64,000 bases of DNA from Cupriavidus plantarum (GCF_905397285.1 NZ_CAJPUX010000001.1:930001-994000); one strand, 5' to 3'; positions 45,931 to 57,474 are shown, counted from the stretch's first letter. Notes: a model not told the origin generated them from the sequence alone. Made by a program: numbers and translations.

Positions 45931-46051
45931 GATGGCCGCCATTGTAGACGATCAAAAGAATTGACGAAGTTGCACAAGGCCATTGCGTGGCAACGGAAGG
46001 GGTGCCGGTAAAATCGCACGGTCTTTTCCCTGAAACCCAGAGCCGCAACCC

Positions 46052-46639
46052 ATGACAACGATCGATCCGGCCGCGATGGCCAAGCTGTTCACCGAAGCGC
46101 GTACCCACAACGTCTGGCAGGACAAGGGCGTCGATGATGCCGTGCTGCGCGAGATCTACGAAGCGATGAAGTTCGGCCCGACCGCCGCCAACAGCACGCC
46201 CGCGCGCATCGTGTTCGTGAAGTCGGCCGCCGAGAAGGCGCGCCTCGTGGAATGCGTGTCGGCCGGCAACACCGAAAAGACGCGCACCGCCCCGGTGACC
46301 GCGATCATTGCGTTCGACAACAAATTCCACGATCAGTTGCCCAAGCTGTTTCCGCACGCCGACGCGCGCTCGTGGTATGCCGGTTCGCCGGAAAAGATCG
46401 CGCGTGACGCGCTGATGAACAGCTCGCTGCAGGGCGGCTATTTCATCCTGGCCGCGCGCGCGCTGGGTCTGGACTGTGGTCCGATGGCGGGCTTCGATGC
46501 GGCCAAGGTCAACGCCGCGTTCTTCCCCGAGGGCAACTGGTCGGTCAATTTCCTCGTCAACCTCGGCTATGGTGTCGGCGACAAGCTGCATCCGCGCCTG
46601 CCGCGCCTGTCGTTCGAGGAAGCCTGCAAGATCGTCTGA
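46052..46639 (+). CDS. rutE: malonic semialdehyde reductase / nitroreductase family (RutE-like)
   Basis: 195 residues. FMN-dependent nitroreductase-fold enzyme of the HadB/RutE branch, which reduces malonic semialdehyde in pyrimidine breakdown. Seen: [37 protein letters not shown] (FMN Arg/Ser contacts), [14 protein letters not shown] and the C-terminal [17 protein letters not shown]. No other rut genes are adjacent, but a RutR-like TetR gene lies 1.7 kb away. Name by similarity only. Confidence 0.88.
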   Translation: MTTIDPAAMAKLFTEARTHNVWQDKGVDDAVLREIYEAMKFGPTAANSTPARIVFVKSAAEKARLVECVSAGNTEKTRTAPVTAIIAFDNKFHDQLPKLFPHADARSWYAGSPEKIARDALMNSSLQGGYFILAARALGLDCGPMAGFDAAKVNAAFFPEGNWSVNFLVNLGYGVGDKLHPRLPRLSFEEACKIV

Positions 46640-46653
46640 TCCCGCGTTGGATC

Positions 46654-47298
46654 TTACTGCGTGGGCGCCAGCGTCTTGTCCCGATACTCGCAAAGGGGTT
46701 CGATCGCGCAATGCCAGCATTCCGGCTTGCGCGCCTTGCAGACGTAGCGCCCATGCAGGATGAGCCAGTGGTGCGCATCGTGCAGGAACTCGGCGGGCAC
46801 CACCTTGAGCAGCTTCTGCTCGACCGCGTCCACGTTCTTGCCCGGTGCGATGTTGGTGCGGTTCGAGACGCGGAAGATATGCGTATCGACCGCGATCGTC
46901 GGCTGGCCGAACGCCGTGTTCAGCACCACGTTCGCGGTCTTGCGTCCCACCCCCGGTAGCGCCTCCAGCGCCTCGCGATCGGGCGGCACCTTGCCGCCAT
47001 GCCGTTCGACGAGAATCCGGCATGTCTCGATGACGTGCTTCGCCTTGGTCTTGTACAGGCCGATCGTCTTGATGTAATCGATCAATCCGGCTTCTCCCAG
47101 CGCGAGCATCTGCTGCGGGGAATGCGCGACGGGAAACAGCTTGCGCGTTGCCTTGTTGACGCCGACGTCCGTCGCCTGCGCGGAAAGCAGCACCGCAATC
47201 AGCAGCTCGAACGGCGAGCTGTATTCGAGCTCGGTCTCGGGCGTGGGGTTGGTCTCGCGCAGTGTCTCGAAAATGGCCTGGATTTTCTTCGCGTTCAT
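46654..47298 (-). CDS. nth: endonuclease III
   Basis: 214 residues. DNA glycosylase/AP-lyase for oxidised pyrimidines. Helix-hairpin-helix [18 protein letters not shown] with catalytic Lys120, Asp138 in [12 protein letters not shown], and the 4Fe-4S ligands Cys187, Cys194, Cys197 and Cys203; all match E. coli numbering. Its ATG overlaps the rsxB stop (ATGA), so the two are translationally coupled. Confidence 0.97.
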   Translation of the reverse strand: MNAKKIQAIFETLRETNPTPETELEYSSPFELLIAVLLSAQATDVGVNKATRKLFPVAHSPQQMLALGEAGLIDYIKTIGLYKTKAKHVIETCRILVERHGGKVPPDREALEALPGVGRKTANVVLNTAFGQPTIAVDTHIFRVSNRTNIAPGKNVDAVEQKLLKVVPAEFLHDAHHWLILHGRYVCKARKPECWHCAIEPLCEYRDKTLAPTQ

Positions 47299-48119
47299 GC
47301 CTTGTCGTTCTTCTTGGAAGCAGGGTGGAGGCCCGCGCGGGCGCGCCGCGCCTCGGCGGCGTCGATCTGCGCCTGTACGGCGGGCGAGACGTCATCGGTG
47401 TTGCGCGGGCGCGTGCCGGCCGCCGCCTGCTTCTGCCGCGCGCGCTCGATCGCGGCCTGGATGATCGCCTGCTTGCGCGCCTGCGCGGCGCGTTCCTCGT
47501 CGCTCTGCGTCGGCTCCGCGCGCAACGCCTCCAGCTTGGCAGCCGCCTTGGCCGCGAGCCGCGCGTCGTTTTCCTCGCGCTCGCGTACCAGCCGCAGCTT
47601 GCGCGCGTCATAGCGCGCGTGCGCGATATCGGCCTGCGGCTGAGACCATGCGGCCCAGCCCGTGCGTTCCCCCGTGACGGGAATCATGTCGATGCAGTCC
47701 ACGGGGCAGGGCGTCACGCACAGGTCGCAGCCCGTGCACCAGTCGGGCAGCACGGTATGCATCTGCTTGGCCGCGCCGACGATCGCATCGACGGGACATG
47801 CCTGGATGCAGAGCGTGCAGCCGATGCACAGGCTCTCGTCGATACGGGCCACGGCGCGCGGCTGCTCGACGCCGCGCTCGGGATCCAGCGGCAGCACTGC
47901 CGTGCCTAGCGCGGTAGACAACCGCACGATGCCCTCCGCTCCGCCGGGCGGGCAGCGATTGGGCAGCGCGTCGCCAGCCGCCATCGCCTCCGCATAGGGG
48001 CGGCAGCCGTCGAACCCGCATTTGGTGCATTGGGTTTGCGGCAAGAGCGCTTCGAGGCGGTCGGCGAGGGAGGCGGAAAGTGAAACGTCGGACAAGGCGG
48101 CGGATGAGACGGCGAACAA
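47295..48119 (-). CDS. rsxB: electron transport complex subunit RsxB (ferredoxin-type)
   Basis: 274 residues from a TTG at 48119; a TTG at 48095 is also possible, so the start is uncertain. Carries the [15 protein letters not shown] cluster (first 4Fe-4S site) and two ferredoxin motifs, [16 protein letters not shown] and [16 protein letters not shown]. The C-terminal third is a charged, Ala/Arg-rich coiled region ([20 protein letters not shown]) typical of betaproteobacterial RsxB. The other rsx genes are not present; here it is coupled only with nth. Confidence 0.9.
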   Translation of the reverse strand: MFAVSSAALSDVSLSASLADRLEALLPQTQCTKCGFDGCRPYAEAMAAGDALPNRCPPGGAEGIVRLSTALGTAVLPLDPERGVEQPRAVARIDESLCIGCTLCIQACPVDAIVGAAKQMHTVLPDWCTGCDLCVTPCPVDCIDMIPVTGERTGWAAWSQPQADIAHARYDARKLRLVREREENDARLAAKAAAKLEALRAEPTQSDEERAAQARKQAIIQAAIERARQKQAAAGTRPRNTDDVSPAVQAQIDAAEARRARAGLHPASKKNDKA

Positions 48120-48289
48120 GGCAGCGGGTAAGGACTGGCTTCTGGGGGAGCCATCGCGTGCGACGGTCTCTGCGTGCCGTGCGCGGCAAGGATTATCCCC
48201 GATTTCGCGTGGACGCAGAAACGGCGATCATGCGCAGGTCCCCCCGGCGGGGGATTTTTTTCATCCTCCCTGTGCCATAATCCGCCGCT

Positions 48290-48952
48290 ATGACCGACCC
48301 GGAACGCATCACGAACGAGCCCAGAACCAAACGGGATCCCGAAGGGACGCGGCGCCGCATCCTTGCCGCCGCCACCGAGGAATTCGCCAAGGGCGGTCTC
48401 GCGGGCGCCCGCGTCGACCAGATCGCGCGCCGCGCCGAAACCAACGAGCGCATGCTGTATTACTACTACGGCAGCAAGGAGGGGCTCTTCCTCGCCGTGC
48501 TCGAGAAGCAGTACGCCGAATTCCTCGCCGACGAGGAGCGCCTCCACATCGTCGATGAGGACCCCGTCGCCGCCGTGCGCACGCTGGCCCGTTTCGTGTG
48601 GGACTGGTATTACCAGCATCCGGAGTTTATCCGGCTCGTGAACAGCGAGAACCTGCACGAGGCCAAGCACCTCAAGAAGTCCACGCAGCTGCATCAGCTC
48701 GTGAACCCCGTGGTCAACGTGCTTGCCGACATCATCCGCCGCGGACAGAAGCAGGGCGTGTTCCGCGACAACGTCGACGTGCCGCAGTTCTACCTCACCA
48801 TCTCGGCGCTCGGTTACTACGTGCTGTCGAATCGCTATACGATCAGCGCCGTGATCGGGCGCGACGTTGCGTCGCAGGAAGAGCACGAGCGATTCGCCGC
48901 GCTCCACACCGACATGCTCCTCAGCTACCTTGCGAGACCGGAGACCGCTTAA
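48290..48952 (+). CDS. TetR-family regulator, RutR-like
   Basis: 220 residues. N-terminal helix-turn-helix (RRRILAAATEEFAKGGLAGA to TNERMLYYYYGSKEGLFLAVLE) and a C-terminal ligand domain with WDWYYQHPEFIRLVNSEN, which resembles the RutR/YcdC branch. The stop codon lies inside a 12-bp inverted repeat and is followed by an intrinsic terminator. Ligand and targets are not evident. Confidence 0.9.
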   Translation: MTDPERITNEPRTKRDPEGTRRRILAAATEEFAKGGLAGARVDQIARRAETNERMLYYYYGSKEGLFLAVLEKQYAEFLADEERLHIVDEDPVAAVRTLARFVWDWYYQHPEFIRLVNSENLHEAKHLKKSTQLHQLVNPVVNVLADIIRRGQKQGVFRDNVDVPQFYLTISALGYYVLSNRYTISAVIGRDVASQEEHERFAALHTDMLLSYLARPETA

Positions 48953-48973
48953 AAAAGATTGTTAAGCGGTCTC
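48941..48973. repeat. 12-bp inverted repeat over the TetR stop codon
   Basis: GAGACCGCTTAA (48941-48952, ending in the stop codon TAA) and TTAAGCGGTCTC (48962-48973) are perfect mirror images around a nine-base A-rich loop. It would form an RNA hairpin in front of the terminator, or serve as a binding dyad. Confidence 0.85.
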
Positions 48974-48989
48974 GAGGGACGCGGAGAAA

Positions 48990-49013
48990 CGCCCGCGGAA
49001 GCGGGCGTTTTTT
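48990..49013 (+). terminator. intrinsic terminator after the TetR gene
   Basis: Perfect 7-bp stem CGCCCGC with GCGGGCG around GGAA, followed by six T. Placed just before the end of the convergent phaZ gene. Confidence 0.88.
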
Positions 49014-49014
49014 G

Positions 49015-50256
49015 TCAGCGGTACTTGCGAATGAAGTCTCGCAGTTCGGGGTAGATGTTCTCGCGCCAGCGGCGCCCCGAGAAGATGCCGTAGTGCCCGC
49101 ACTTCGGCGCAATCAGATGTTGCTTGCGCGTCTTCGGGATGCCCGCGCACAGGTCGTGCGCGGCGGCGGTCTGGCCCATGCCGGAGATATCGTCGAGCTC
49201 GCCCTCGATGGTCATGAGGGCGGTGCCCTTGATGTCCTGCGGCCGCACGGGCTCGCCTTCGATCTCCCACGTACCGTTGGCCAGGCGGAACTCCTGGAAT
49301 ACTTCCCGGATGGTATCGAGGTAGTACTCGGCGGCCATGTCCAGCACGGCGTTGTATTCGTCGTAGAAGCGCACGTGCGACTCCGCGTCGTCCGCATCGC
49401 CCTCGACGAGGCTCAGGTAATAGTCGTAGTGCGACGACAGGTGGCGGTCCGGGTTCATCGCGACAAAGCCCGCATGCTGGAGGAAGCCCGGGTAGACCTT
49501 GCGACCGTGACCGGGATAGTTTGCCGGCACGGTGTAGATGACGTTGTTCTCGAACCACTCATACGACTTGTTGGTCGCGAGCGAATTCACGGCGGTGGGG
49601 CTCTTCCGCGCGTCGATCGGACCACCCATCATCGTCATCGTGCGCGGCGTCTTCTCGCCGGCCGAAGCCATCAGCGAAATCGCGGCGAGCACGGGCACCG
49701 TCGGCTGGCACACGGACACCACGTGCAGCTGGTCGGCGCCGATATGGCGGATGAATTCCTGGATGTAGCGGATGTAGTCCGACAGATGGAACTCGCCTTC
49801 GTCGATCGGCACCATCCGCGCATCGACCCAGTCCGTCACGTAGACCTTGTGGTCCTGCAGCAGCGTGCGCACGGTGTCGCGCAGCAGCGTCGCATGGTGG
49901 CCGGAGAGCGGCGCGCAGACCAGCACGGTGGGCTCGTCCTTCAGCAGCTTGATGGTGTCCGGATCGTCCGCGTAGCGCTTGAAGCGCACGAGCTTGCAGA
50001 AGGGCTTTTCCAGCACGGTCTGCTCGACAATCGGGATGTCGCGGCCATTGGAGCGCACCGACTTGATGTCGAACGCGGGCTTTTCGTATTCCTTGCCGAG
50101 CCGGTACAGCAGCTCGTAGCCGGCAGCCAGCCGCGGTGCGCCCGGGACGAGCGAAAGGGGGCTGAGGGGATTCGTGAACGTCTTCGCCGTTGCCTGCGCC
50201 CACGCGGTAAGCGGGTTCAGAAGCGAGCGCTGGAACTCGTGCAGTTGATAAAGCAT
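49015..50256 (-). CDS. phaZ: intracellular polyhydroxyalkanoate depolymerase
   Basis: 413 residues. Degrades stored PHB granules. The catalytic Cys is at 183 in VSVCQPTVP, as in PhaZ1 of Cupriavidus necator, in place of the Ser of common lipases. The later acid and His fit GELDDISGMGQT and PKCGHYGIFSG. No signal peptide, consistent with a granule-bound enzyme. This gene supports the Cupriavidus-like origin. The 200 bases upstream (50257-50460) hold its promoter region, with nothing else recognised. Confidence 0.96.
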   Translation of the reverse strand: MLYQLHEFQRSLLNPLTAWAQATAKTFTNPLSPLSLVPGAPRLAAGYELLYRLGKEYEKPAFDIKSVRSNGRDIPIVEQTVLEKPFCKLVRFKRYADDPDTIKLLKDEPTVLVCAPLSGHHATLLRDTVRTLLQDHKVYVTDWVDARMVPIDEGEFHLSDYIRYIQEFIRHIGADQLHVVSVCQPTVPVLAAISLMASAGEKTPRTMTMMGGPIDARKSPTAVNSLATNKSYEWFENNVIYTVPANYPGHGRKVYPGFLQHAGFVAMNPDRHLSSHYDYYLSLVEGDADDAESHVRFYDEYNAVLDMAAEYYLDTIREVFQEFRLANGTWEIEGEPVRPQDIKGTALMTIEGELDDISGMGQTAAAHDLCAGIPKTRKQHLIAPKCGHYGIFSGRRWRENIYPELRDFIRKYR

Positions 50257-50464
50257 GCCGGATACCTATACCTGTCGTGCCGCTGTCGTGCCGTATTGTT
50301 GCCGCCGTGATGACGGACCATCGTGTGAACCATCGGGGGCACCGACGATTATGCCCGCAATCCCTTTATTCTGCTTTGCAGCATATAACTGGAAGTTACA
50401 TCGCCATGAGGAAAGCACCATAAGACAAACGCCTTAATTCCGCATGACGATGTCCTACGGGCAT

Positions 50465-50500
50465 AAAAAAAGGCGGCTGGAGTGATGCTCCGGCCGCCTT
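50465..50500 (-). terminator. intrinsic terminator of the aromatic aminotransferase gene
   Basis: Stem AAGGCGGCTGGAG (50470-50482) with GCTCCGGCCGCCTT (50487-50500), with a small bulge. On the minus strand it is followed by a T run from the A tract at 50465-50471. Confidence 0.85.
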
Positions 50501-50521
50501 CTTGCCATGCTTCTGCTTCTA

Positions 50522-51718
50522 TCAGTACACAGCGGCGATAGCGTCCACCACGGCGTCGATGTTCCGGCTGTTCAGCGCGGCCACGCAGATGCGGCCCGTG
50601 CTCACGGCATAGATGCCGTGCTCGTTGCGCAGGCGGTCCACCTGCGCCGACGACAGGCCCGAGTAGGAGAACATGCCGCGCTGGGCCTTCACGAACGAGA
50701 AGTCGCCCGGCACGCCCTTGGCGGCCAGCTTGTCCACGAGCGCATTGCGCATCAGCTTGATGCGGTCGCGCATCTCGGCCAGTTCGGCTTCCCACATGGC
50801 GCGCAGCTCGGGGCTGTTCAGCACCGTGGCCACGACCGTGCCGCCGTGCGTCGGCGGGTTGGAGTAGTTTGTGCGAATCACGCGCTTGATCTGCGACAGC
50901 ACGCGCTGCGCTTCTTCCTTGCCCGTGGTCACGATGGACAGTGCGCCCACGCGCTCGCCGTACAGCGAGAAGCTCTTCGAGAACGAGCTGGAGACGAAGA
51001 AGGGCAGGCCCGATTCGGCGAACAGGCGCACCGCGGCGCCGTCGGCGTCGATGCCCTCGGCAAAGCCCTGGTAGGCCATGTCGAGGAACGGGATCAGGTT
51101 GCGCGACTTCACGAGTTCGACAACCTGCTTCCACTGGTCGTCGGACAGGTCGACGCCGGTCGGGTTGTGGCAGCAGGCATGCAGCACGACGATCGTGTTG
51201 GCGGGGAAGGACTTGAGCGACTCCACCATGCCGGCGAAATTCAGGCCGTGGCTCGGGGCGTCGTAGTAGGCATAGTTGACCACGGGGAAACCGGCGGCTT
51301 CGAACAGCGCGCGGTGGTTCTCCCAACTCGGATCGCTGATGGCGACCTTGGCGTCCGGGTACAGGCGCTTCAGGAAGTCGGCGCCGATCTTCAGCGCGCC
51401 GGTACCGCCGAGTGCCTGTGCCGTCACAACGCGGCCTTCGGTGATCAGCGGCGACTCCTTGCCGAACAGCAGGGTCTGCACGGCCTGGTCGTAGGCGGCG
51501 ATGCCTTCGATCGGCAGGTAACCGCGCGGGGTGGCCGTCGTCAGGCGAGCCTTTTCGGCCTCCTGCACGGCGCGCAGCAGCGGAATTTTCCCTTCGTCGG
51601 TGAAGTACACGCCAACGCCCAGATTCACCTTGGTGGGACGCGTATCGGCGTTGAAGGCTTCATTGAGGCCCAGGATCGGGTCGCGCGGGGCCATCTCGAC
51701 GGCAGAAAACAAACTCAT
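50522..51718 (-). CDS. tyrB: aromatic amino acid aminotransferase (aspartate aminotransferase family I)
   Basis: 398 residues from ATG 51718. Transfers the amino group of aspartate, tyrosine or phenylalanine to 2-oxoglutarate. Seen: MAPRDPILGLNEAFNADTRP, NLGVGVYFTDEGKIPLL, the PLP contacts GGTGALKIGADF, HACCHNPTGVDLS, FLDMAYQGFAEG, the Schiff-base Lys in SSSFSKSFSLYGERVGAL, and the C-terminal Arg in STGRICVAALN. TyrB and AspC cannot be separated by eye. Divergent from uvrB. Confidence 0.93.
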   Translation of the reverse strand: MSLFSAVEMAPRDPILGLNEAFNADTRPTKVNLGVGVYFTDEGKIPLLRAVQEAEKARLTTATPRGYLPIEGIAAYDQAVQTLLFGKESPLITEGRVVTAQALGGTGALKIGADFLKRLYPDAKVAISDPSWENHRALFEAAGFPVVNYAYYDAPSHGLNFAGMVESLKSFPANTIVVLHACCHNPTGVDLSDDQWKQVVELVKSRNLIPFLDMAYQGFAEGIDADGAAVRLFAESGLPFFVSSSFSKSFSLYGERVGALSIVTTGKEEAQRVLSQIKRVIRTNYSNPPTHGGTVVATVLNSPELRAMWEAELAEMRDRIKLMRNALVDKLAAKGVPGDFSFVKAQRGMFSYSGLSSAQVDRLRNEHGIYAVSTGRICVAALNSRNIDAVVDAIAAVY

Positions 51719-51873
51719 TTGAGATCTCGTGGTCAGCTGTGTAACAAAACGGAGGGCGTAGAATGCTTCGGACTGATGCTTCGGACTGCTGCTTGCAGCA
51801 CGCCTTGAAGCGTACCGCACAACCCCAAGATTCTAGCGTATTCGCCCGTTTTCCTGAGGTTTTTCCCTACCCT

Positions 51874-53946
<2,073 letters not shown>

Positions 53947-54013
53947 GCGCGCGTTTGGGCGCGCGGGCCTCTATAGTGGAGGGCGGAGCCCGATCACGAA
54001 CCAGGAGCGCGCC

Positions 54014-54235
54014 ATGATGACGGAGTTCGAATATGGTGGTTATGCGGTAGTGGTCCGGGCGATCCCGCATGCCAGCGGCGGCTATGCCGGGATGGTGCAG
54101 ATTGCCGATGCGTTCGGCGAGCCGTTCGGTCCGACGTTCGAGACCGAGGCCGGCTCCGCGCCGACGCCGGAAGCTGCGCTGGCCCTGGCGGAGGCGTCCG
54201 CGATGCAGACCATCGATGCCGGCGAGGTGAATTGA
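54014..54235 (+). CDS. small protein of unknown function, 73 residues
   Basis: Starts at 54014 with an AGGAG site seven bases upstream. A beta-rich first half (FEYGGYAVVVRAIPHASGGYAGMVQIAD), then a TPEAALALAEASAMQTID helix. Reads as a compact cytoplasmic beta-alpha protein. It resembles the next small gene in layout and in several residues (FE..., G..., the TPE-A-A helix), so the two may be old duplicates. No family recognised. Confidence 0.75.
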   Translation: MMTEFEYGGYAVVVRAIPHASGGYAGMVQIADAFGEPFGPTFETEAGSAPTPEAALALAEASAMQTIDAGEVN

Positions 54236-54278
54236 GATCCCGGGCCAAGGGACCGCCGGCCAGACAGGAGACAACGTC

Positions 54279-54518
54279 ATGGCCTATCGCAGTGAATGGA
54301 AGAAGAGGGTTTTCGAGACGCACGAGGTCCAGGTGCTGGTGAAACCCCGGTCGGAAAACGGATGGGAGTACACGGTGCGCGTCTGCCGCGCCGGCACCAA
54401 CATCCGCGCGGCGGCCACGCTGACCGAGTCCTCGGCGATCACCGATCGCTTCCGGACGCCCGAGGAGGCGGAAGCCGCCGGCTTCGAGCGCGGCAAGGCC
54501 ATGTTCGCGCGCATGTAG
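54279..54518 (+). CDS. small protein of unknown function, 79 residues
   Basis: Starts at 54279 with an AGGAG site nine bases upstream. Two or three beta-strands (THEVQVLVKPRSENGWEYTVRVC, NIRAAATLTESS) and a terminal helix (TPEEAEAAGFERGKAMFARM). Same layout as the gene 44 bases upstream and probably co-transcribed with it. Function unknown. Confidence 0.8.
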   Translation: MAYRSEWKKRVFETHEVQVLVKPRSENGWEYTVRVCRAGTNIRAAATLTESSAITDRFRTPEEAEAAGFERGKAMFARM

Positions 54519-54701
54519 CGACGCCGGTTTTCCAGCTTCCTGCGGGCTTGGGCGGACGGCGGTAGAATGCCGCCCGTGCCGCCAATGTCGTGCGTCCGTC
54601 TCCTGCGGCCGTCTCGTGCTTTGTCGCGCGGCGGGAAGCGTCCCTAGCACATCCTCCGGATTCATGTGCGGCACCCGTCAATATGATGCACCGCGGTAGG
54701 G

Positions 54702-54727
54702 TTACTTGACTAATTTAGTCGGGAAAA
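54702..54727 (+). promoter_or_regulatory. IscR-type 1 binding site over the isc promoter
   Basis: TTACTTGACTAATTTAGTCG followed by GGAAAA carries the core TTGACTAATTTAGTC, close to the type 1 IscR box (ATASYYGACTRWWWYAGTCRRSTAT as known in E. coli). It overlaps the -35 element, as expected for repression by 2Fe-2S IscR. Confidence 0.75.
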
Positions 54728-54735
54728 TTTATACT
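54706..54735 (+). promoter_or_regulatory. sigma70 promoter of the isc operon
   Basis: -35 TTGACT (54706-54711) and -10 TATACT (54730-54735) with an 18-base spacer, about 37 bases upstream of the iscR start codon. It is one of the best promoters in the window. Confidence 0.8.
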
Positions 54736-54753
54736 TGAGCGAATCGTTCAAGT
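54733..54753. repeat. 21-bp near-perfect palindrome at the isc transcription start
   Basis: The two 10-base arms around a central A differ at one pair: ACTTGAGCGA and TCGTTCAAGT. It begins inside the -10 element and covers the likely start of transcription. It does not look like an IscR box and could be a second operator or an early RNA hairpin. Confidence 0.8.
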
Positions 54754-54771
54754 ATTCCAACCCTGAGCATC

Positions 54772-55335
54772 ATGAGACTCACGACAAAAGGCCGTTTCGC
54801 GGTGACCGCCATGATCGACCTGGCCATGCGCCAGGACCAGGGTCCCGTCACACTCGCCGGCATCAGCCAGCGCCAGAAAATCTCCCTGTCCTACCTCGAG
54901 CAACTGTTCGGCAAGCTGCGCCGCCACGAAATCGTGGAGAGCGTGCGAGGCCCGGGCGGTGGCTACAGTCTCGCCCGCAAGGCCGAGGCGGTGACCGTGG
55001 CGGACATCATCATCGCCGTCGATGAGCCGCTCGACGCCACCCAGTGCGGCGGCAAGGGCAACTGCCACGGCGACGAGGGCAGCGGGCGCTGCATGACCCA
55101 CGAACTGTGGGCCACGCTGAACCAGAAGATGGTGGAGTACCTGGACTCGGTATCGCTCAAGGATCTCGTCGATCAGCAACGGGCCAGGCAGCCCGCGGTG
55201 CTGCACGATATGCGCGAGGAATCGTCGGTGCAGGCCCAGCCGGCCGGCGCCACGCCGCGCGGCAAGGTGGACAAGCAGGAAAAGCCGGCCCGGGCGCGGG
55301 TCGTGAACTCGGTCTTCAGTCTGGCGCAGTCCTGA
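54772..55335 (+). CDS. iscR: Fe-S cluster assembly regulator IscR
   Basis: 187 residues. Rrf2-type 2Fe-2S repressor of the isc operon. Seen: MRLTTKGRFAVTAMIDLA, the winged helix ISLSYLEQLFGKLRRHEIVESVRGPGGGYSLAR, and cluster Cys92, Cys98 and Cys107. In E. coli the third Cys is 104, so the loop is three residues longer here. First gene of a complete isc operon; the IscR box at its promoter suggests autorepression. Confidence 0.96.
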   Translation: MRLTTKGRFAVTAMIDLAMRQDQGPVTLAGISQRQKISLSYLEQLFGKLRRHEIVESVRGPGGGYSLARKAEAVTVADIIIAVDEPLDATQCGGKGNCHGDEGSGRCMTHELWATLNQKMVEYLDSVSLKDLVDQQRARQPAVLHDMREESSVQAQPAGATPRGKVDKQEKPARARVVNSVFSLAQS

Positions 55336-55419
55336 TCGGCGTCCGACGCAGTGTCAGAAGTTGTTATAAACTATCGATAAGCGCAATCGATTAGTAGTCC
55401 CTATAAGGCAGTCATAACG

Positions 55420-56637
55420 ATGAGCACCCCACATTTCCCCATCTACATGGATTACTCGGCGACCACGCCGGTAGACCCGCGCGTGGCGGACAAGATGATT
55501 CCGTACCTGCGCGAGCAGTTCGGCAATCCGGCGTCGCGCAGCCACGCTTACGGCTGGGACGCCGAGCGCGCGGTGGAAGAAGCGCGCGAGCAGGTGGCCG
55601 CGCTGGTTGGCGCCGATCCGCGCGAGATCGTCTGGACCTCGGGCGCAACGGAGTCCAACAACCTGGCCATCAAGGGTGCCGCGAATTTTTACTCCGGCAA
55701 GGGCAAGCACATCATCACCGTGAAGACCGAGCACAAGGCTGTGCTGGACACCACGCGTGAACTCGAGCGCCAGGGCTTCGAGGTGACGTACCTCGACGTG
55801 AAGGATGACGGCCTGATCGATATGGACGTGTTCAAGGCCGCGCTGCGCCCGGACACGATCCTGGTGTCGGTGATGCTCGTGAACAACGAGATCGGCGTGA
55901 TCCAGGACATCGAGCAGATCGGCGAGATCTGCCGCGAGAAGGGCATCATCTTCCATTGCGACGCCGCGCAGGCGACGGGCAAGGTGACGATCGACCTGAG
56001 CAAGCTCAAGGTCGACCTGATGTCGTTCTCGGCCCACAAGACCTATGGCCCGAAGGGTATCGGCGCGCTGTACGTCCGCCGCAAGCCGCGCGTGCGCATC
56101 GAAGCGCAGATGCACGGTGGCGGCCACGAGCGCGGCATGCGTTCGGGCACGCTGGCGACGCACCAGATCGTCGGCATGGGCGAGGCGTTCCGCCTGGCGC
56201 GTGAAGAGATGGCGACCGAGAACGAGCGTATCCGCATGCTGCGCGATCGCCTGTGGCGCGGTTTCTCGGACATGGAAGAGGTGTACCTGAACGGTTCGCT
56301 GGAACACCGCGTGCCGCACAACCTCAACGTGAGCTTCAACTTCGTCGAAGGCGAGTCCCTGATCATGGCGATCAAGGACGTGGCCGTGTCGTCGGGCTCC
56401 GCCTGCACGTCGGCCTCGCTGGAGCCGTCGTACGTGCTGCGCGCGCTGGGCCGCAATGACGAACTGGCGCACAGCTCCATCCGTTTTACGGTGGGCCGTT
56501 TCACCACCGAGCAGGAGATCGACTTCACCGTCGAGCTGCTGAAGAGCAAGATCAGCAAGCTCCGCGATCTGTCCCCGCTGTGGGAGATGTTCAAGGACGG
56601 CGTCGATCTGAATTCGATTCAGTGGGCCGCGCACTAA
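55420..56637 (+). CDS. iscS: cysteine desulfurase IscS
   Basis: 405 residues. PLP enzyme that supplies sulfur to IscU. Seen: [17 protein letters not shown], the PLP Lys207 in [13 protein letters not shown], the active Cys329 in [17 protein letters not shown], and [16 protein letters not shown]. Starts 84 bases after iscR; length equals E. coli IscS plus one. Confidence 0.98.
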   Translation: MSTPHFPIYMDYSATTPVDPRVADKMIPYLREQFGNPASRSHAYGWDAERAVEEAREQVAALVGADPREIVWTSGATESNNLAIKGAANFYSGKGKHIITVKTEHKAVLDTTRELERQGFEVTYLDVKDDGLIDMDVFKAALRPDTILVSVMLVNNEIGVIQDIEQIGEICREKGIIFHCDAAQATGKVTIDLSKLKVDLMSFSAHKTYGPKGIGALYVRRKPRVRIEAQMHGGGHERGMRSGTLATHQIVGMGEAFRLAREEMATENERIRMLRDRLWRGFSDMEEVYLNGSLEHRVPHNLNVSFNFVEGESLIMAIKDVAVSSGSACTSASLEPSYVLRALGRNDELAHSSIRFTVGRFTTEQEIDFTVELLKSKISKLRDLSPLWEMFKDGVDLNSIQWAAH

Positions 56638-56704
56638 GCGCCTGGCCCCCGGAACGACGACAAGAACAACCCCGCATAAAGCGACAAAGCAAGAGGTAAC
56701 CAAA

Positions 56705-57109
56705 ATGTCTTACAGCAACCAGGTACTCGACCACTACGAAAATCCGCGTAACGTCGGTTCGTTCGACAAGAACGACGACGCGGTGGGCACCGGCATGGTC
56801 GGCGCTCCGGCCTGCGGCGATGTGATGAAGCTGCAGATCAAGGTGAACGAAGCCGGCGTGATCGAAGACGCGAAGTTCAAGACCTACGGTTGCGGTTCGG
56901 CGATCGCTTCGTCGTCGCTGGTGACCGAATGGGTCAAGGGCAAGACCGTCGATCAGGCACTGGAAATCAAGAACACGCAGATCGCCGAGGAACTGGCGCT
57001 GCCGCCGGTGAAGATCCACTGCTCGATCCTGGCCGAAGACGCCATCAAGGCGGCGGTCGAGGACTACAAGAAGAAGCACGCGAGTGCCGAGCAGCAGGCA
57101 GCCGCCTGA
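56705..57109 (+). CDS. iscU: Fe-S cluster scaffold IscU
   Basis: 134 residues. Builds 2Fe-2S clusters with sulfur from IscS. Seen: [18 protein letters not shown], the three cluster Cys in [29 protein letters not shown] and [12 protein letters not shown], and LPPVK, the motif recognised by HscA. Good AGAGG site before ATG 56705. Confidence 0.98.
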   Translation: MSYSNQVLDHYENPRNVGSFDKNDDAVGTGMVGAPACGDVMKLQIKVNEAGVIEDAKFKTYGCGSAIASSSLVTEWVKGKTVDQALEIKNTQIAEELALPPVKIHCSILAEDAIKAAVEDYKKKHASAEQQAAA

Positions 57110-57153
57110 ATTCGGTAACCGCTGCGAGATGTAACGAGGCAACGAGGGCAACG

Positions 57154-57474
57154 ATGATCACGATGACCGAAAAGGCGGCGAAACATGTCGCGCGCTATCT
57201 GGAACGCCGGGGCAAGGGCGTGGGTCTGCGCCTGGGCGTGAAGACGACTGGCTGCTCGGGCCTGGCCTACAAGCTCGAGTACGTGGATGAACTCGCGCCG
57301 GAAGACGCGGTGTTCGAGTCGCACGGCATCAAGGTGATCGTCGATCCCAAGAGCCTGCCGTACATCGACGGCACCGAACTCGACTTCGCGCGCGAAGGGC
57401 TGAATGAAGGTTTCCGCTTCAACAACCCGAATGTGAAGGACGAGTGCGGCTGCGGCGAGTCGTTCCGCGTGTGA
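57154..57474 (+). CDS. iscA: Fe-S assembly protein IscA
   Basis: 106 residues from ATG 57154. A-type carrier. The three Cys are in [14 protein letters not shown] and DECGCGESF. An intrinsic terminator follows 49 bases later, before hscB. Confidence 0.97.
   Translation: MITMTEKAAKHVARYLERRGKGVGLRLGVKTTGCSGLAYKLEYVDELAPEDAVFESHGIKVIVDPKSLPYIDGTELDFAREGLNEGFRFNNPNVKDECGCGESFRV

Noticed and set aside
47906..48907. A 333-residue open frame opposite the TetR gene and rsxB start
   Set aside because: Antisense shadow; the plus-strand TetR gene has a clear helix-turn-helix and terminator.
51719..51873. LexA box for uvrB
   Set aside because: CAGCTGTGTAACAAAACG was inspected, but the second half-site does not fit CTGT-N8-ACAG.
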